DNA from: Choanephora cucurbitarum
Taxonomy: Eukaryota > Mucoromycota > Mucoromycetes > Mucorales > Choanephoraceae
DNA: 64,000 bases
Assembly (NCBI GenBank): GCA_025331435.1
Contig: JAIWNI010000093.1
Location: 1-64,000, forward strand
Direction: 5' to 3'
Part shown: piece by piece, positions 21,083 through 32,369 of the stretch
Numbering within the stretch: the stretch's first letter is position 1
Layout of the letters: every line of letters begins with the position of its first letter
Translations under genes and position numbers: made by a program
The notes under the pieces: model-generated
What the model was told of the DNA's origin: nothing
Seen by the model: the letters and a program-made list of their open reading frames with translations, nothing else
Database searches by the model: none

Positions 21083-23021
21083 TCATGTAGAGATGAATGT
21101 ATCTTTGGCAAACAGTGCACTGATTTCTTCTAAGGATTTGCCTGAAGTCTAATAAAGGTAAAAAGAAGGAAGAAGGGAATTTAGTCAAGATGAATGTATT
21201 CAACAGATAATACGATACCTCAGGTAGATAACGATAGATGTTAAACCATAGCACTGTAGAGATACACGCATAAAGCCAAAATGTGCCAGCAGCTGAGATG
21301 GCATTCGTGATGGAAAGAAAGGTAGATGCAACCAACAAATTACACAACCAGTTTGTTGCAGTGGCCAAACCATTAGCTTTGCCTCGAATAGAAAGTGTGA
21401 ATAATTCACTCTGGACAACCCATGGTACATAGCCTAATCCAAGAGCATAACTCGCAACAAAAGTAGTGAGGGAAGTCAAAAGGATGGTCGTTACTAGACT
21501 ATCCATCGATCGTCTTGGACATGTGTCTGCAAGTACAAGTGATTGAATGCTACGGCGATCAATGCAAGTCTGACCCTCATCGGTCCATCCACAACGATCA
21601 TCTAACAAACAACGTGCACAATTGGACCCATAGTCCAGACACTGAGGCTGTTGTGGGACTAGACCTTGTTGTTGAACAGCAAATGCTGCACCCAAGACCA
21701 AAAGACTAAGGATCATACAAACCATTGTTGTCAAAAGAATTCGGCGACGACCTGACTTGTCAATCAGTCGCACTGCCAGAAGAGTGAAAACCATGTTGGT
21801 GACAGCCACAATCAATGCAACAGATGTGGAGTTTTGATGACTCTTAAATCCTGCCATCTGAAGAATAGTAGCAGCATAATACATGGCTGTATTGAACCCT
21901 GACAACTGTTGAGCAGCTTGCAACAAACATGCTATTATACATCAGTATGTTAAGATCAAAACCCTATAGAGAATGATGAACTCCTTACCAATCAGCAATG
22001 GCTTTCGATTCTGTTGGTCTGAAAAGATAACGCGGTAGGTACTCTGACTACTCTGAAGTCTGTCTTCTTCAATTACATTAATTTCGTGGTCAATGAAATC
22101 ATCTGATACAGAGGCACTATAGATCTTCCGGAAGGTTTCTTTAGCGGCAGCTATCTGGTGATTAGCTACATCTTGGCGAGGACTTTCAGGTAAGAAAGGA
22201 AGGAGACATAACTGAAGGAGAGCAGGTACAGCACCTAGTCCAAACATATATCTCCAACCACTATGGGTATCTGAGTAAATGATATTAACAACATAAGCGC
22301 TCACTTGCCCAATAGTAACTACTAGTGTATTCAAAGTAGCCAGTTGTCCACGAAAACTTTTAGGAGCTATTTCACTGATGTAAACAGGAACAATCATGGA
22401 TGCCATACCAACGCCGAAGCCTACAATCAATCTTCCGAGTACTAATGTCCCATACTGAGTAGCAATGGATAACAAGATAGAGCCAAAGATAAAGACAACA
22501 GCAGCACTCAGCACAAGTGGCTAGTATGTTCTCCGAAAAAAAAAGCATCAACACTCTCTCTTCTTTTCCGTTTTATTAGAAATCTACAATTCAATCTGTA
22601 CCTTTCTACCCAACTTGTCTGAACACTGAAATTTTATAAGAAGGGAAGAATAAGATAACAGACTCACTCATATGTCAACAATATGTTACCAAACCAGCAA
22701 GAAAACCGCCTATGACAGCTCCCATTGTAGTGCTGCCCACGATCCATTCTTTCTGATGAACTGATAATACAAAATCCTTTTCCAAAGGCTGTAAGGCACC
22801 AGAAATAACTAATAAATTTGATTGCATTAACTTTTCATATACGCCCAAAAATAAAATAAAAGCTTGCCTCCGGTATCATATCCGAACAAAAAGCCGCTTA
22901 GACATACAGAGAAGACTAAGAAATAAACATAAGTCGTTTTTTGCTCAATGTTACTGTCAAGTAATAAAGCTTCTTCTTCTTGTTCAGAAGAACTTAGCGT
23001 TTCATAATCTCGACGTGTCAT
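21083..23021 (-). CDS. MFS sugar/inositol transporter, HMIT/INT-like
   Basis: A twelve-helix sugar-porter, most likely proton-coupled and for myo-inositol or a related polyol. Six exons read from the ATG at 23021 to the stop at 21083, about 540 residues. Visible sugar-porter signatures are GFLFGYDTGVISGAL (TM1, spanning the first intron), SDKLGRK, GRLIVGFGVGMASMIVPVYI with SEIAPKSFRG, PESPR, QQLSGFNTAMYYAATIL, DKSGRR, and PWVVQSELF with RGKANGL, then PETSGKSLEEI. Between the ninth and tenth helices lies an unusually long loop with six cysteines, CLDYGSNCARCLLDDRCGW and a further C, resembling a PSI domain as in animal HMIT (SLC2A13) and plant INT transporters. The first intron uses a GC donor (after GATACCGGAG) and exon 3 is just 24 nt (22602-22625, CSDKLGRK). 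The exact substrate is inferred. Confidence 0.88.
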
Positions 23022-23322
23022 CTATATGAAATAAAAACAAAGAAATAGAAAAGTTAAAAAAAGAGCTCAATGCTATTGGTCCATGGTATGACAAGTTAAT
23101 GTGAGAATTGCTCATTTAAAATTTTTCTCACTCTACAATACACTTTGTTACTGCAAATATCCAAAAGAAAGCCTTTTCTTATTAAACATACCCCCCTTTT
23201 ACTATACTCATATACAGTACTCTTCAATACCTGTACTATATATATATACATTCTATTTACATAATTTCATTATATATATATTTAAATACATATCCATCCC
23301 TTTGTCTATACCTTTACTCACT

Positions 23323-24173
23323 ATGAATTCATATCCTATAACTGATACACATATGAGCAATAACATACCTATTGGTTCATTCAACTTCGACCCTAGTGCA
23401 ACTATGGTTGACTTCAATCAGGCTGTGGGCAGTGATGTGGACTGGAGTAATCTTGATAACGATCTGATGAACCTAATGCCTAATTCTAGCTTATCCCTTT
23501 CTAACACTATTCCTGCAAATGACGATCCGAATATTATGATGGACAATCAGCAAATGTTCATGCTGATGGCACAACAACAACAGAACCAACAATTGCAGCA
23601 GCAGCAGCAGCAAACATTAGCATTAACACAACAACAACAACAACAACAGGTTATGCAGCCACAACCATTGATACCACCGCAACATATAATGCAGTCTCAA
23701 CAAATGATGCAACAACAACAAGTATCTACAGAATGGGGCTTAAAAAGTAACTATCCACAAAACATAATGGAAAGTACAATGAGCTCTCCTCCTGCACATA
23801 GTAGTCCTTTTCAAGTGCCTTCTCTTGTTTCAGATGATATATCCTCACCTCAAAGAATGACTGAATCTCTTCCTGTTATCCAGATACCGCAAACATCACC
23901 ATCACAGCATTTTTATCAACCAGATACACAAGTATTATCCAAACGGATAGAAACAGTAAGGAGATTCGTTTGCACACAATAGAAGGTTGTTTGAACGTCT
24001 TGTTTGTAGGTTCTAAAGTTAAACCAAGAAATCATACGTCTTTGTATTGAGACACCACAGAATTTAAATCCCAATCTTTCTATGCAAGCATGATTTTTTT
24101 TTATTTTATTTTTTCTAAAGAGAGAGATTACATGGCTAACTCGCTTCCTTCCATTCTCCTTTTTCTCTCTCGC

Positions 24174-24205
<32 letters not shown>

Positions 24206-24848
24206 GTTTTCTTTCAAAATAGGTTTCAAGCCAAACTACAGTCTAACCTGTCTTATTTGGCCACTATAGCAGATGCAGCGACCATGAGACCTGAAGATGT
24301 AAGTAAATAAACCATGATCTATCATTACTGATAGTACTTTAGTTTCTAAAATAAACTGTTGTCTATTTGAATTTCTCCCCTCCCCTCTTTCCTCTTCTAT
24401 ATAAAAGTTATCTTTACAACCTGATTTATCTATCATCCCAACACCACCTACGCCTACTGGACAGCGTATCTTCCAATTGATGTTAATGACGAACCAACTC
24501 TTTAGTCATGAAAGCGACCAGCATAAAGATGAAGCTCGCTTTTTGCAACAGCAAGCTCACCAACAACAACAACAATATCAAGTTCAGTTCTACAAGCAAA
24601 ACATGTTATCGCGCCAGCAGCAATTGATGCAAATGCAGCTGCAAAAGTCAAACCCTTATCCGAACCTGCCAATTCATGCCAATGATGCCTTTCTCTCTCC
24701 TCTTCCAACAAGTACGCCTACTCTTGTTGACATAGGCCAAATAATGCTTCAAGACAATATGCCAAACATGCATACTGATATTGCTTATACGGCTCAAACA
24801 ATGTTTAGTGATCCCAATTCGCCTGTCAACCTGATGTTTCACGGGTAA
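23323..24848 (+). CDS. SSXT (SS18/Snf11-like) glutamine-rich protein
   Basis: Four exons, 23323-23955, 24010-24083, 24223-24298 and 24408-24848, give 407 residues. The short conserved core is split over exons 1-3: VLKLNQEIIRLCIETPQNLN, then FQAKLQSNLSYLATIADA. This matches the SSXT N-terminal homology domain (human SS18, plant GIF, and the related short yeast Snf11), whose end pattern is LQ-x-NL-x-YLA-x-IAD. SSXT proteins are subunits or coactivators of SWI/SNF remodelling complexes and act in the nucleus. Outside the core the protein is rich in glutamine, methionine, proline and serine, with polyQ tracts near residues 85-135 and 330-360, typical of activators. Here the domain is internal, not N-terminal as in SS18. 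The second intron has a GC donor. It ends 92 bp before the SMP3 start. Confidence 0.75.
24176..24205 (+). repeat. (CTTT)n microsatellite inside an intron
   Basis: About seven CTTT units forming the polypyrimidine part of the second intron of the SSXT gene, shortly before the AG at 24221-24222. Confidence 0.95.
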
Positions 24849-24940
24849 ATAAATTAATTTTTTTTTTTTTGAAAAAGGGGATATCTTTCTTCCATTCTAT
24901 CTTCTTTCTTGCTTTCTTTACAGAAAAAGAAAAAATAACT

Positions 24941-27235
24941 ATGAAAGGTGTCATTGTGACATTTGTTTGTCTTGGGCTACTTTTACGTTGGTTTACAGCC
25001 ATTTTGCCCGGCTACATTCACCCTGATGAGTTTTTTCAAAATCCCGAGATCACAAGTGGGATGATCTTTAAGATCGAGACACTTATTCCTTGGGAGTATC
25101 AACCTGAGCATGCTTCCCGTTCTATTGTATCTCCGTAAGTCCAACATGGAGCTGTCTTCATATATGTATATGCTTGATTATCCTGATATCGAATACCTAT
25201 AGTCTATTGACCACGGGTCTGCCTTTTTTCATTCTAAAGCAATTCTTACCTAATGATCAATGTAAGCAGCAACAAAGAGCTCTCTATTAACTATATCCTA
25301 ATATATATATGCCATATATGTATGTTGTTAGTGCCCTCTGGTACTACCTTGTTTTACACTGAACGTTTAAGTTCGCTTTTATGGTCACTTTTAGTAGGTA
25401 ATAGGTATATAAGATCATTATTACAAAACTAGAAGTCTGAATGAATTGTAAAGATCTGTCTGTTTATAAGCTATGTAAACATATGGGAACAGATCCTTTA
25501 GTACCTATGGTTCTAGTTGCCACAAGCTTAGTTACATTTGTATTTAGTACACGTCCTTTTTCCAATTCATTCGAAAGTGTTTTGCTTTGTCAAAGTCTGG
25601 TCGTTTATGCAGATTATCTGAAAGAGGTACGAACATATAACACAAAAAGATTCATCTAACACATTATACAAAAGGCTTCTTATAAACGCGCTTATTTCTT
25701 GGGTTGTCTGTTTGCTCTGGGTGTTTTCACTCGCATCACATTTCCTTTGTATGCCTTGCCGATTGGCATTGCCTTCCTCTATCAAACTTATAAAAAGTAA
25801 GTTTTAATTTTCGAATATGCAGAAAGGAGTGTCTTATTGTTATTCAATTAGCAACAAAAATATCGGTGCATGGATTGTGTCCATTGTTCCTATGTTCTTA
25901 GGTTTGTTTACCACAAGTGCTGTCTGCATTGCTTTGGACTCTCTTTATTACGGCACTTTATGGTTGACAGTAAATGACCAACCTATGAAGGAGATATTGA
26001 ATGCTCTCTCTGTCTTGGCTAATCCTGCTCTCTTGGCTAGTGTGCAAGTACATGGCCATGTTGTCTTGACTCCTTTCAACAATTTAATTTATAATCTGGA
26101 TATATCCAATTTGGCACAACATGGCCTCCATGCACGTTATACACATGTATTGGTCAATTTGCCTTTGTTGTATGGTCCCTTGGCCATCTTTTGCTTGATG
26201 TATATTCCAAAGGCTTATCAAAAGATCAGACAAGGCACCACTCAAGGCGCTCACTTGTTTTATGGTAAGCACTCTAGATTTAGGTTCTTAAAAGGCGACT
26301 AACACTCTTCCATAGTCTTGCTGGCCATCTTTGCTTTAGGATTAATAGGTCTTTCTATCATGCCTCATCAAGAAGCTCGATTCCTCTGTCCTTTGTTGGT
26401 GCCTCTTGTGTTGATGTACAATTGGGATCAACCTGTATTGCCTATTCCTTTCTTTATCGCTTGGCTTCTTTTCAATCTGATAACTACCTGTGTTTTTGGA
26501 TTAGTTCATCAAGGAGGTGTTGTACCTGCCCTTAACTTTATTCAACGATTTTCATCTGGTATTCAAGAATGCCATTTGGCTGGTGCTGATGAATTAACCT
26601 GTACTTTGTTGCCCAACCATGGTAAAGTGCAAAAGGAAAAACACAATTCGTCGGACAAAAGGATTAATGTTCAACCTCTAAATAGAAACAATCTCTACCG
26701 ACTTTGAATTGACAACACATGTTGTGTTTTACAAGACATATATGCCACCTCGCCATTTGTTGACGATACCCTTAGGTAAATATATGTACACAGACAATAC
26801 AAACTGATACTCATCAGTAACTCTTAGATAATACTACTCATAAGATTCGTGTGACTGATCTTTCAAGTGATTTGAATGCACTTGTTGAAGTACTCGAGCA
26901 AAGACCAGGTGTTCCTTTACGTCGACACTCAAAGAATAAGGTTGAGATTGATTTTGTTCGGTCAAAAGAAGGTTTTGAAAGGTAAAAGAAAGTAATAAGA
27001 GCAAGGTAGAGCTTTTCTTAATGTTGTGCTTAGAACATTGTTGGTAACTCCTGGTTTTGTCGATTTGCCCAAGATTAAAGATCACCGATACTTGCTGGTG
27101 CACAAACTGGGACCTCATGTAAGCTTTGATGATTTTGATAAGTTGACTGAAGCTATGTCAGAATCAGATTCCCCTGAAGGACAAATGAGTCTTGATGTCT
27201 ATCTAATGCTCTCAGAAAAAGATAACCTGGCTTGA
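24941..27235 (+). CDS. SMP3: GPI mannosyltransferase 4 (Smp3/PIG-Z)
   Basis: An ER membrane glycosyltransferase of family GT22 that adds the fourth mannose to the GPI anchor precursor from dolichol-phosphate mannose. Ten exons, all GT-AG and in phase (the first 24941-25134, the last 27034-27235), encode 592 residues. The family signature [10 protein letters not shown] is at residues 27-36, in the first luminal loop after TM1. Other family segments are [65 protein letters not shown] and [14 protein letters not shown]. About nine hydrophobic helices are visible. The last exons encode a soluble C-terminal part that a naive reading would lose, because the frame from 26318 runs into a stop inside the seventh intron. 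Adjacent to the SSXT gene on the same strand. Confidence 0.9.
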
Positions 27236-27787
27236 GCCAGTTCATGATACGGAGCGAATGTGAGTAGATAATGCTGCACAATTGTTTGCCAATTCTTTAG
27301 AAATCGCTCCTTTTAGAAATAAAATTTAGATACTTGTATGAATAACAATTATCTCATTGTGATTCGATTGGGCTTGTTTTCTATTAATCCTCTACTTCAA
27401 AGCCCCTTGAAGCATCTGAGTTTACCTTTACTTTTGTCTTTTTCATATAAACGACTTCTTGAATATAAGGATTCTCAAAACCAATCGATTTCTTTTAAGA
27501 GTTGAAAAAAAATGCGCAGTAAAAAATCTAATGTTGGAGAACTCAGTGTTCAAATCATCTTTTGTATGATACACAGAATGACGAAAAAAAGAAAGGACAG
27601 AAAGGGTAATTCTATCATGACATATTAAGTGGCGTTGGACACAGCCATTCAATCGATCAAACATGACCAGATTAAAGTAAGAGATATAGACAGAATTGTA
27701 TTCATTTATTATTAGATTACCAAAAAAGAAATAATGATAGTATGTTATAGAATGAAAGGGATGGGGATAGTGTTAAGGAAAGGCTAT
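27236..27787. other. region between convergent genes
   Basis: About 550 bases between the stops of SMP3 and the secreted Q/N-rich gene. No feature is recognised apart from presumed 3' untranslated regions. Confidence 0.5.
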
Positions 27788-28715
27788 TTACTGTTGTTGT
27801 TGTTGTTGGTTGTCGTTGTTGTTGTTGTTGTCGTTGTTATCAGTGCGACATGTGTCGTTCAATTGAACGATGGAGATGTTGTTAGCAGCGATAGCTTCAG
27901 GTAAGAGAGCGACAGTTTGGTTGAACTTGTCACCTTCCAAGTAGGTGTCTCTAGAAAGAATGACACCAAAGACCTCACCAGCTCTCTTTTGGTATTCGTT
28001 GCGGTTGAGGAATCTCATCTGGCTACTCCACAAGAAGACAGTGTCAAAGTTGGTAGAGTCGTTGGTACCAGGTTGAGCGTTAGAGTCAATCAACTTAGAG
28101 TAAACGGTCGCTTGGAAGGGTTGGAAGCCAGGGATGGTGGTGCTACCAACATCCTTATCATCTTGTTGTCCATCTTGTTGTTGTTGTTGTTGTTGGCCTT
28201 CAGAAGTGAATTGGTTCCATTGGTCCTTGTTGACGTAGACAGAAGAACCGTAGACATCCCATAACAAATTACGGTCAGAAGTGTTGGTGTTGGTATCAGG
28301 AGCTTGCAACATGAAAGAACCAGCCAAGGAAGCGTTGACACCAACGTTTGCATTGTTAGTGTGAGTCAAGAAAGCACTGAGAAGACCGTCGAAGGAAGTG
28401 GCGGAGGTAGCAGTGTTGTTGAGTTGAAGACAGCCAAGTTGGATGTTCAATGTTTGAGCAAGCTTTTCATACATATCCCAAAGATCGTCGGTGACACCAG
28501 TGACATACCCTTTATTGAGAGAAGGTAAGTATTTGGTTTCTCCTATTCTATTTTAAGTTCTACTTACAGGTGCCGTTGACAAGACCAGCATTGGTACCCT
28601 CAGGGTATTGAGAGGCAATTTGTTGAGTTTGGTCTTGAGAAGCGTCTTGTCTGGGAGCAATGATAGCAGCAGAGACAGCAGAGATAGCCAAAAGAGCAGA
28701 AGTAATGAATTTCAT
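27788..28715 (-). CDS. secreted Q/N-rich protein, unknown function
   Basis: Starts with a clear signal peptide, MKFITSALLAISAVSAA, followed by a putative processing region APRQ. Exon 1 runs from 28715 to the donor at about 28567; exon 2 begins near 28510 with WYVTGVTDDLWDMYEKLAQ. The mature part, about 275 residues, has two cysteines (CLQLNN and CRTDN), several N-x-S/T sites (NNTATSA, NDSTNFD, NQTVALL, NDTC), a short polyQ run near residue 150 and an Asn/Gln tract that ends the protein. DTVFLWSSQMRFLNRNEYQ and VFGVILSRDTYLEGD look like folded segments. I do not recognise the family. A strong TATA box 71 bp upstream suggests high, regulated expression. The start is fixed by the signal peptide; upstream in-frame codons lie before the TATA-defined leader. 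Confidence 0.75.
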
Positions 28716-28785
28716 TTTTGAAATGGGATGATTGTTATATTCTGAAGAAGAAAATATGAAAAATATGCAGCGATTGAGCAAACGT

Positions 28786-28794
28786 CTTTATATA
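28786..28794 (-). promoter_or_regulatory. TATA box of the secreted Q/N-rich gene
   Basis: On the minus strand TATATAAAG, within TATATAAAGACG, lies 71 bp before the start codon. The same 12-mer precedes the secreted superoxide dismutase gene at the same distance. Confidence 0.7.
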
Positions 28795-31700
28795 CTTTCT
28801 TTGGGCTTATTGTGATAAGTAGATGACGGCAACATTTTTCTTACTTGACTATATTTGTCAAAAGAAAGAACATTGAGCGTTTCAACGTCATGACATATAA
28901 ACATAGCATAGAAAGCAAGAAGTTCTTGAAGCTAAAAATAAACTTTTTCTGTAAAAAAAAATATGATGTAAACTATACGTGAAAGTGTGTTTTCTTTTAG
29001 GCGATCTTTTGTATCACTTCACATAAATGGACTTGACACGTCACCCCTTTACTCCAAAAAGAGTTTACAAAAAGATAGACGTATATCTTCTTGCCTATTC
29101 TGCACGTGATCTTTGGAGGAAGGTTTCGATTGACGTATACTCTATCATTATCTACATATATCATTGATAAGAAAAAAGAAAGAGTCAAAATAACAGAAAA
29201 AGAAAGGCAGTGATTGCAAATCTGATAAATTCTGTATTGTCATATTCAACTCAATACTGCTCGTCTGTCTTGGCAAATGAACATAACGAGACTTCTCTCA
29301 GGGACATGCTTCAGTATCCAATAGGAACAACTGAGATCTAAATCCAGATTTCATGCATAATCCGCTATGTTTCAAAAAGCTGTAAAAATACATAAAGGCT
29401 TAGATGACCTGTATGGAAACAAAAGAAATCTCAATAATCTGGAGTAAGAACAAAAAATAAGGGAGAGAAGGAAAATCGGGATGACACAATAATGCCTGAA
29501 TTCTACCTTTCCTGTCAAGTCCATTGTTGTAATACACAATGTCTTGCTATTATAGCAGGTTGTACAATATGGCTTATTATTTTTGACTATTACCTGGGTC
29601 TAGATACTCATTGCATGTTTTCGAGCATACAATCTCATGATTTGTTTTCTCTCCTCATATCTCAACAAGTTCTCTATAATGCGACATGATACTATACTAT
29701 AATGTGTACATAAAAAGTCTTAGCAAAGCTAAAGAGTGGCAGTACATCGATCGAATGATTGAAAAAAAAAAAACTAGCTGACTTTTAACACCATCAGATT
29801 TCCTTTTGAATTGAACAACATTATTCATCATTATTCATCATTTTATCAGTGAATGAGAACGACCAAAAGCATACTTTTTGTACCATCAAAAATGGTAAAC
29901 CAATTGAGTAAAGAACAACAGGTTCAAGTTCTTGCTGAAGATGATCTTTTCATTCGATGCTAATTTGTCCTGTTCCAAAGCTGAAGAATCAACTATACCA
30001 TGATTGATAAAAATTCTGATTATTTCCATAAACTTAACGTTCATGATTAATTTGTTTTTGTTTAATGTAATACTAACCCGATTTATTGGAACAGTAGGTA
30101 GCAAAGAATAACCACCCTCTTTCTTCCCGTACTTCCATACGCTCGTGAAATTTCAATCAACAATTGACTGATGGATATCTTATGTCTCTGCCAAGTCCGT
30201 ATCAATAAAGTAGACAGAAGAGACAAACGAATCTATATTAGAAAAATGTCTGCGTTTTTGGATTTGTGCATGAAAAAGTGAAAGAGTTTAGGAGCTTTGG
30301 GTAATTGAATCTCATGAAGCAAAGGAGCAAACTTCCAAAAGTACAACCGCAACTTTAAGTAAACAGACTATCAAGAGAGTGCCACCCTAATTACAATGAG
30401 GCTGTTTGTCGTTGTAAATTCTAAGTAAGTCGGGTTGAAAAAAGGAGGGTTGCACAAGCCGAGTTTACTTTGAGACTCCTCTCGCAAGTATGACGACCTT
30501 TGCATCACATACATTGTTCTTAAGATAGTTAAAGAAAAAAGTACTTTATAAGGGAAATACCAGGAACAATGCATTCTCTAATACTAAAGGAACTTTATGT
30601 TGGACATATCAATTGAACTCAACTAGAGGCTTCTCAAGCACTGACAAAAGCGCAATTTCCTTTGATTGATTTTCGGATGTTTGAAAGACATATCGTTTAC
30701 TCTATCATAACAGATATTGCTTTCAAAATAGTAACTGGTCAAAAGGAATCATATAGAAGATTTATACTAAATTACTAATTTAAAATGAAAGGTCGAAGAG
30801 TGCATCGACAAACTGACATATATCTCAGTGAAGGATGTTGATCCAGACTACATTTAGTATACAAATCATGCGAGTCTACATTTGAGTTAGGAAAGAAGAC
30901 AGTTGCTTGCAGAAGAAATTTCCAACACTATTATTCCACATTATATTTAGAGGCTTCATGCAAGAAGAACAAGTATGAAATTTTAGAAGTGTGCTCGTTT
31001 AGTGATGGGGGATGTGTCGCAACATGCAAGTATTGGCGCTAAAAGGATCATGCTCTGCTACAATGCCTATTCCAGACAAAGACAAGTTACTGGCAAGCTT
31101 ATGTTTCTTGCAAAAAAAAAAACACCAATAATGCCTCAAAAGTTAGTCAAAGCGTTTTAGGCATTGACCTTTTGGTTTAGTCAGACTTTCTGGTAATGAT
31201 GTTAGTGTTTTTCAAGTATTTCACAACATGACAATATTCCAAACATCTAAACATGATTACAAACATTTTTTCTTTCTGCAAAGGGTCAATGTCATTTTGT
31301 TAGCTTTTCATACATTTCTTCTGAGGGTTCGCCTTTAGCAAAGCTGACTCTTTCATTGGTCTGGTGGGGTTTACTACTAACAAGCATTGATAGCAACTTC
31401 CTCTTCGCCGTAGTCCTCACTCACTGGGCGAAGAATGGTATCAACAATCGTCGTTAACGCTGTATTAGTAATGTCAATCAACTGTTGACGCATATCTTCA
31501 AAGGCCACGTACTAAGATCATTGTCCTGCTGCAATTCTCATTGTAAATCTCAAGGTATGACTTTAGTCTTGACACATTTAGTGTCCTGAAATTTAGTAGT
31601 TGATGCTCTCTCAACAAACTTGGACTCAATGTCATTAGTAAAATACTTCAGTACTTTTGCTTTCTTTTGATAGTCAATCGCATTTTTTCCTTAGCACTTT

Positions 31701-32369
31701 CTGTCTTTTTTTTTCGCTTCATTGTATTGTCTTTTGAACGAGCTTTAAGATATCGTTAGAATTGGATAGGATGGTGTTGTTTAAAGTCTTAAAAAGAAGG
31801 CCCTCTTAACCATATAACTCGTTTTACAGAGTTCACACCAAACATTCTCAGGATCCCTTGAATCTAACTTAAGGTTCCAAAACATGTGCATTCAGTTTCT
31901 CAAAAAAAAAAATGGCTTGCATGCTCCCAGCTTATTCATAAAGACAATTGTTCTGTACTTGCGAAATGTAAGTCTTTTTTTTTGTCTAGAGAAATTAAGC
32001 TGCGATGCACTTGGATGTGAGAATTAAAAACAAGTTACAACGATTCAAATAGACAGATTCAGATTGTATCGCTTTCCTTCTTGTCAGTGAGTGAAAAAGG
32101 AAATGTAAGATAACTCAATAGACCACTAAAAAGTGTGTCCGAGTAGAACAAGCAAGACGTGACGTCGATATTTCTGCGTATGTTTCTTTTGTTTCTCTCT
32201 GACCAATATTTTCTTTCCCCTCTATTCCTATCTAAATCTCTCGTTTAAGCGAACCAAGCTTTTTTTTTTTTGAGGAACATCACTTTCAAGTAACGAAAAA
32301 AAAAAATCAAGAAATTCTGTAGCTTGATTAAAATTAAACCCTTTTCTTTTATATGTATACAGGGCCACT
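28795..32369. other. gene-poor region before the remodeller gene
   Basis: About 3.6 kb with no supported gene. Short open frames of 60-75 codons occur on both strands without recognisable content. A duplicated TTATTCATCA lies at 29821-29841. A weak relic is noted separately at 31400-31890. The T-rich stretch from 32190 to 32360 is the probable promoter and leader of the Snf2-type gene. Confidence 0.45.
31400..31890 (-). pseudogene. possible decayed coding sequence with a zinc-finger-like start
   Basis: On the minus strand from about 31890 a short frame reads LDSRDPENVWCELCKTSYMV, with spacing like the first half of a BED or C2H2 zinc finger (W-C-x2-C), then stops. Other frames downstream give charged segments (NDIESKFVERASTTKFQDTK, EDMRQQLIDITNTALTTIVD). 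Together they suggest an old gene or transposase with several frameshifts. The family is not certain, and a chance arrangement cannot be excluded. Confidence 0.25.

Noticed and set aside
24502..24842. Minus-strand frames opposite the last SSXT exon
   Set aside because: Shadows of the Q-rich coding sequence.
27917..28264. 115-codon plus-strand frame opposite the secreted Q/N-rich gene
   Set aside because: Mirror of the coding strand; the minus strand has the signal peptide, TATA box and intron.
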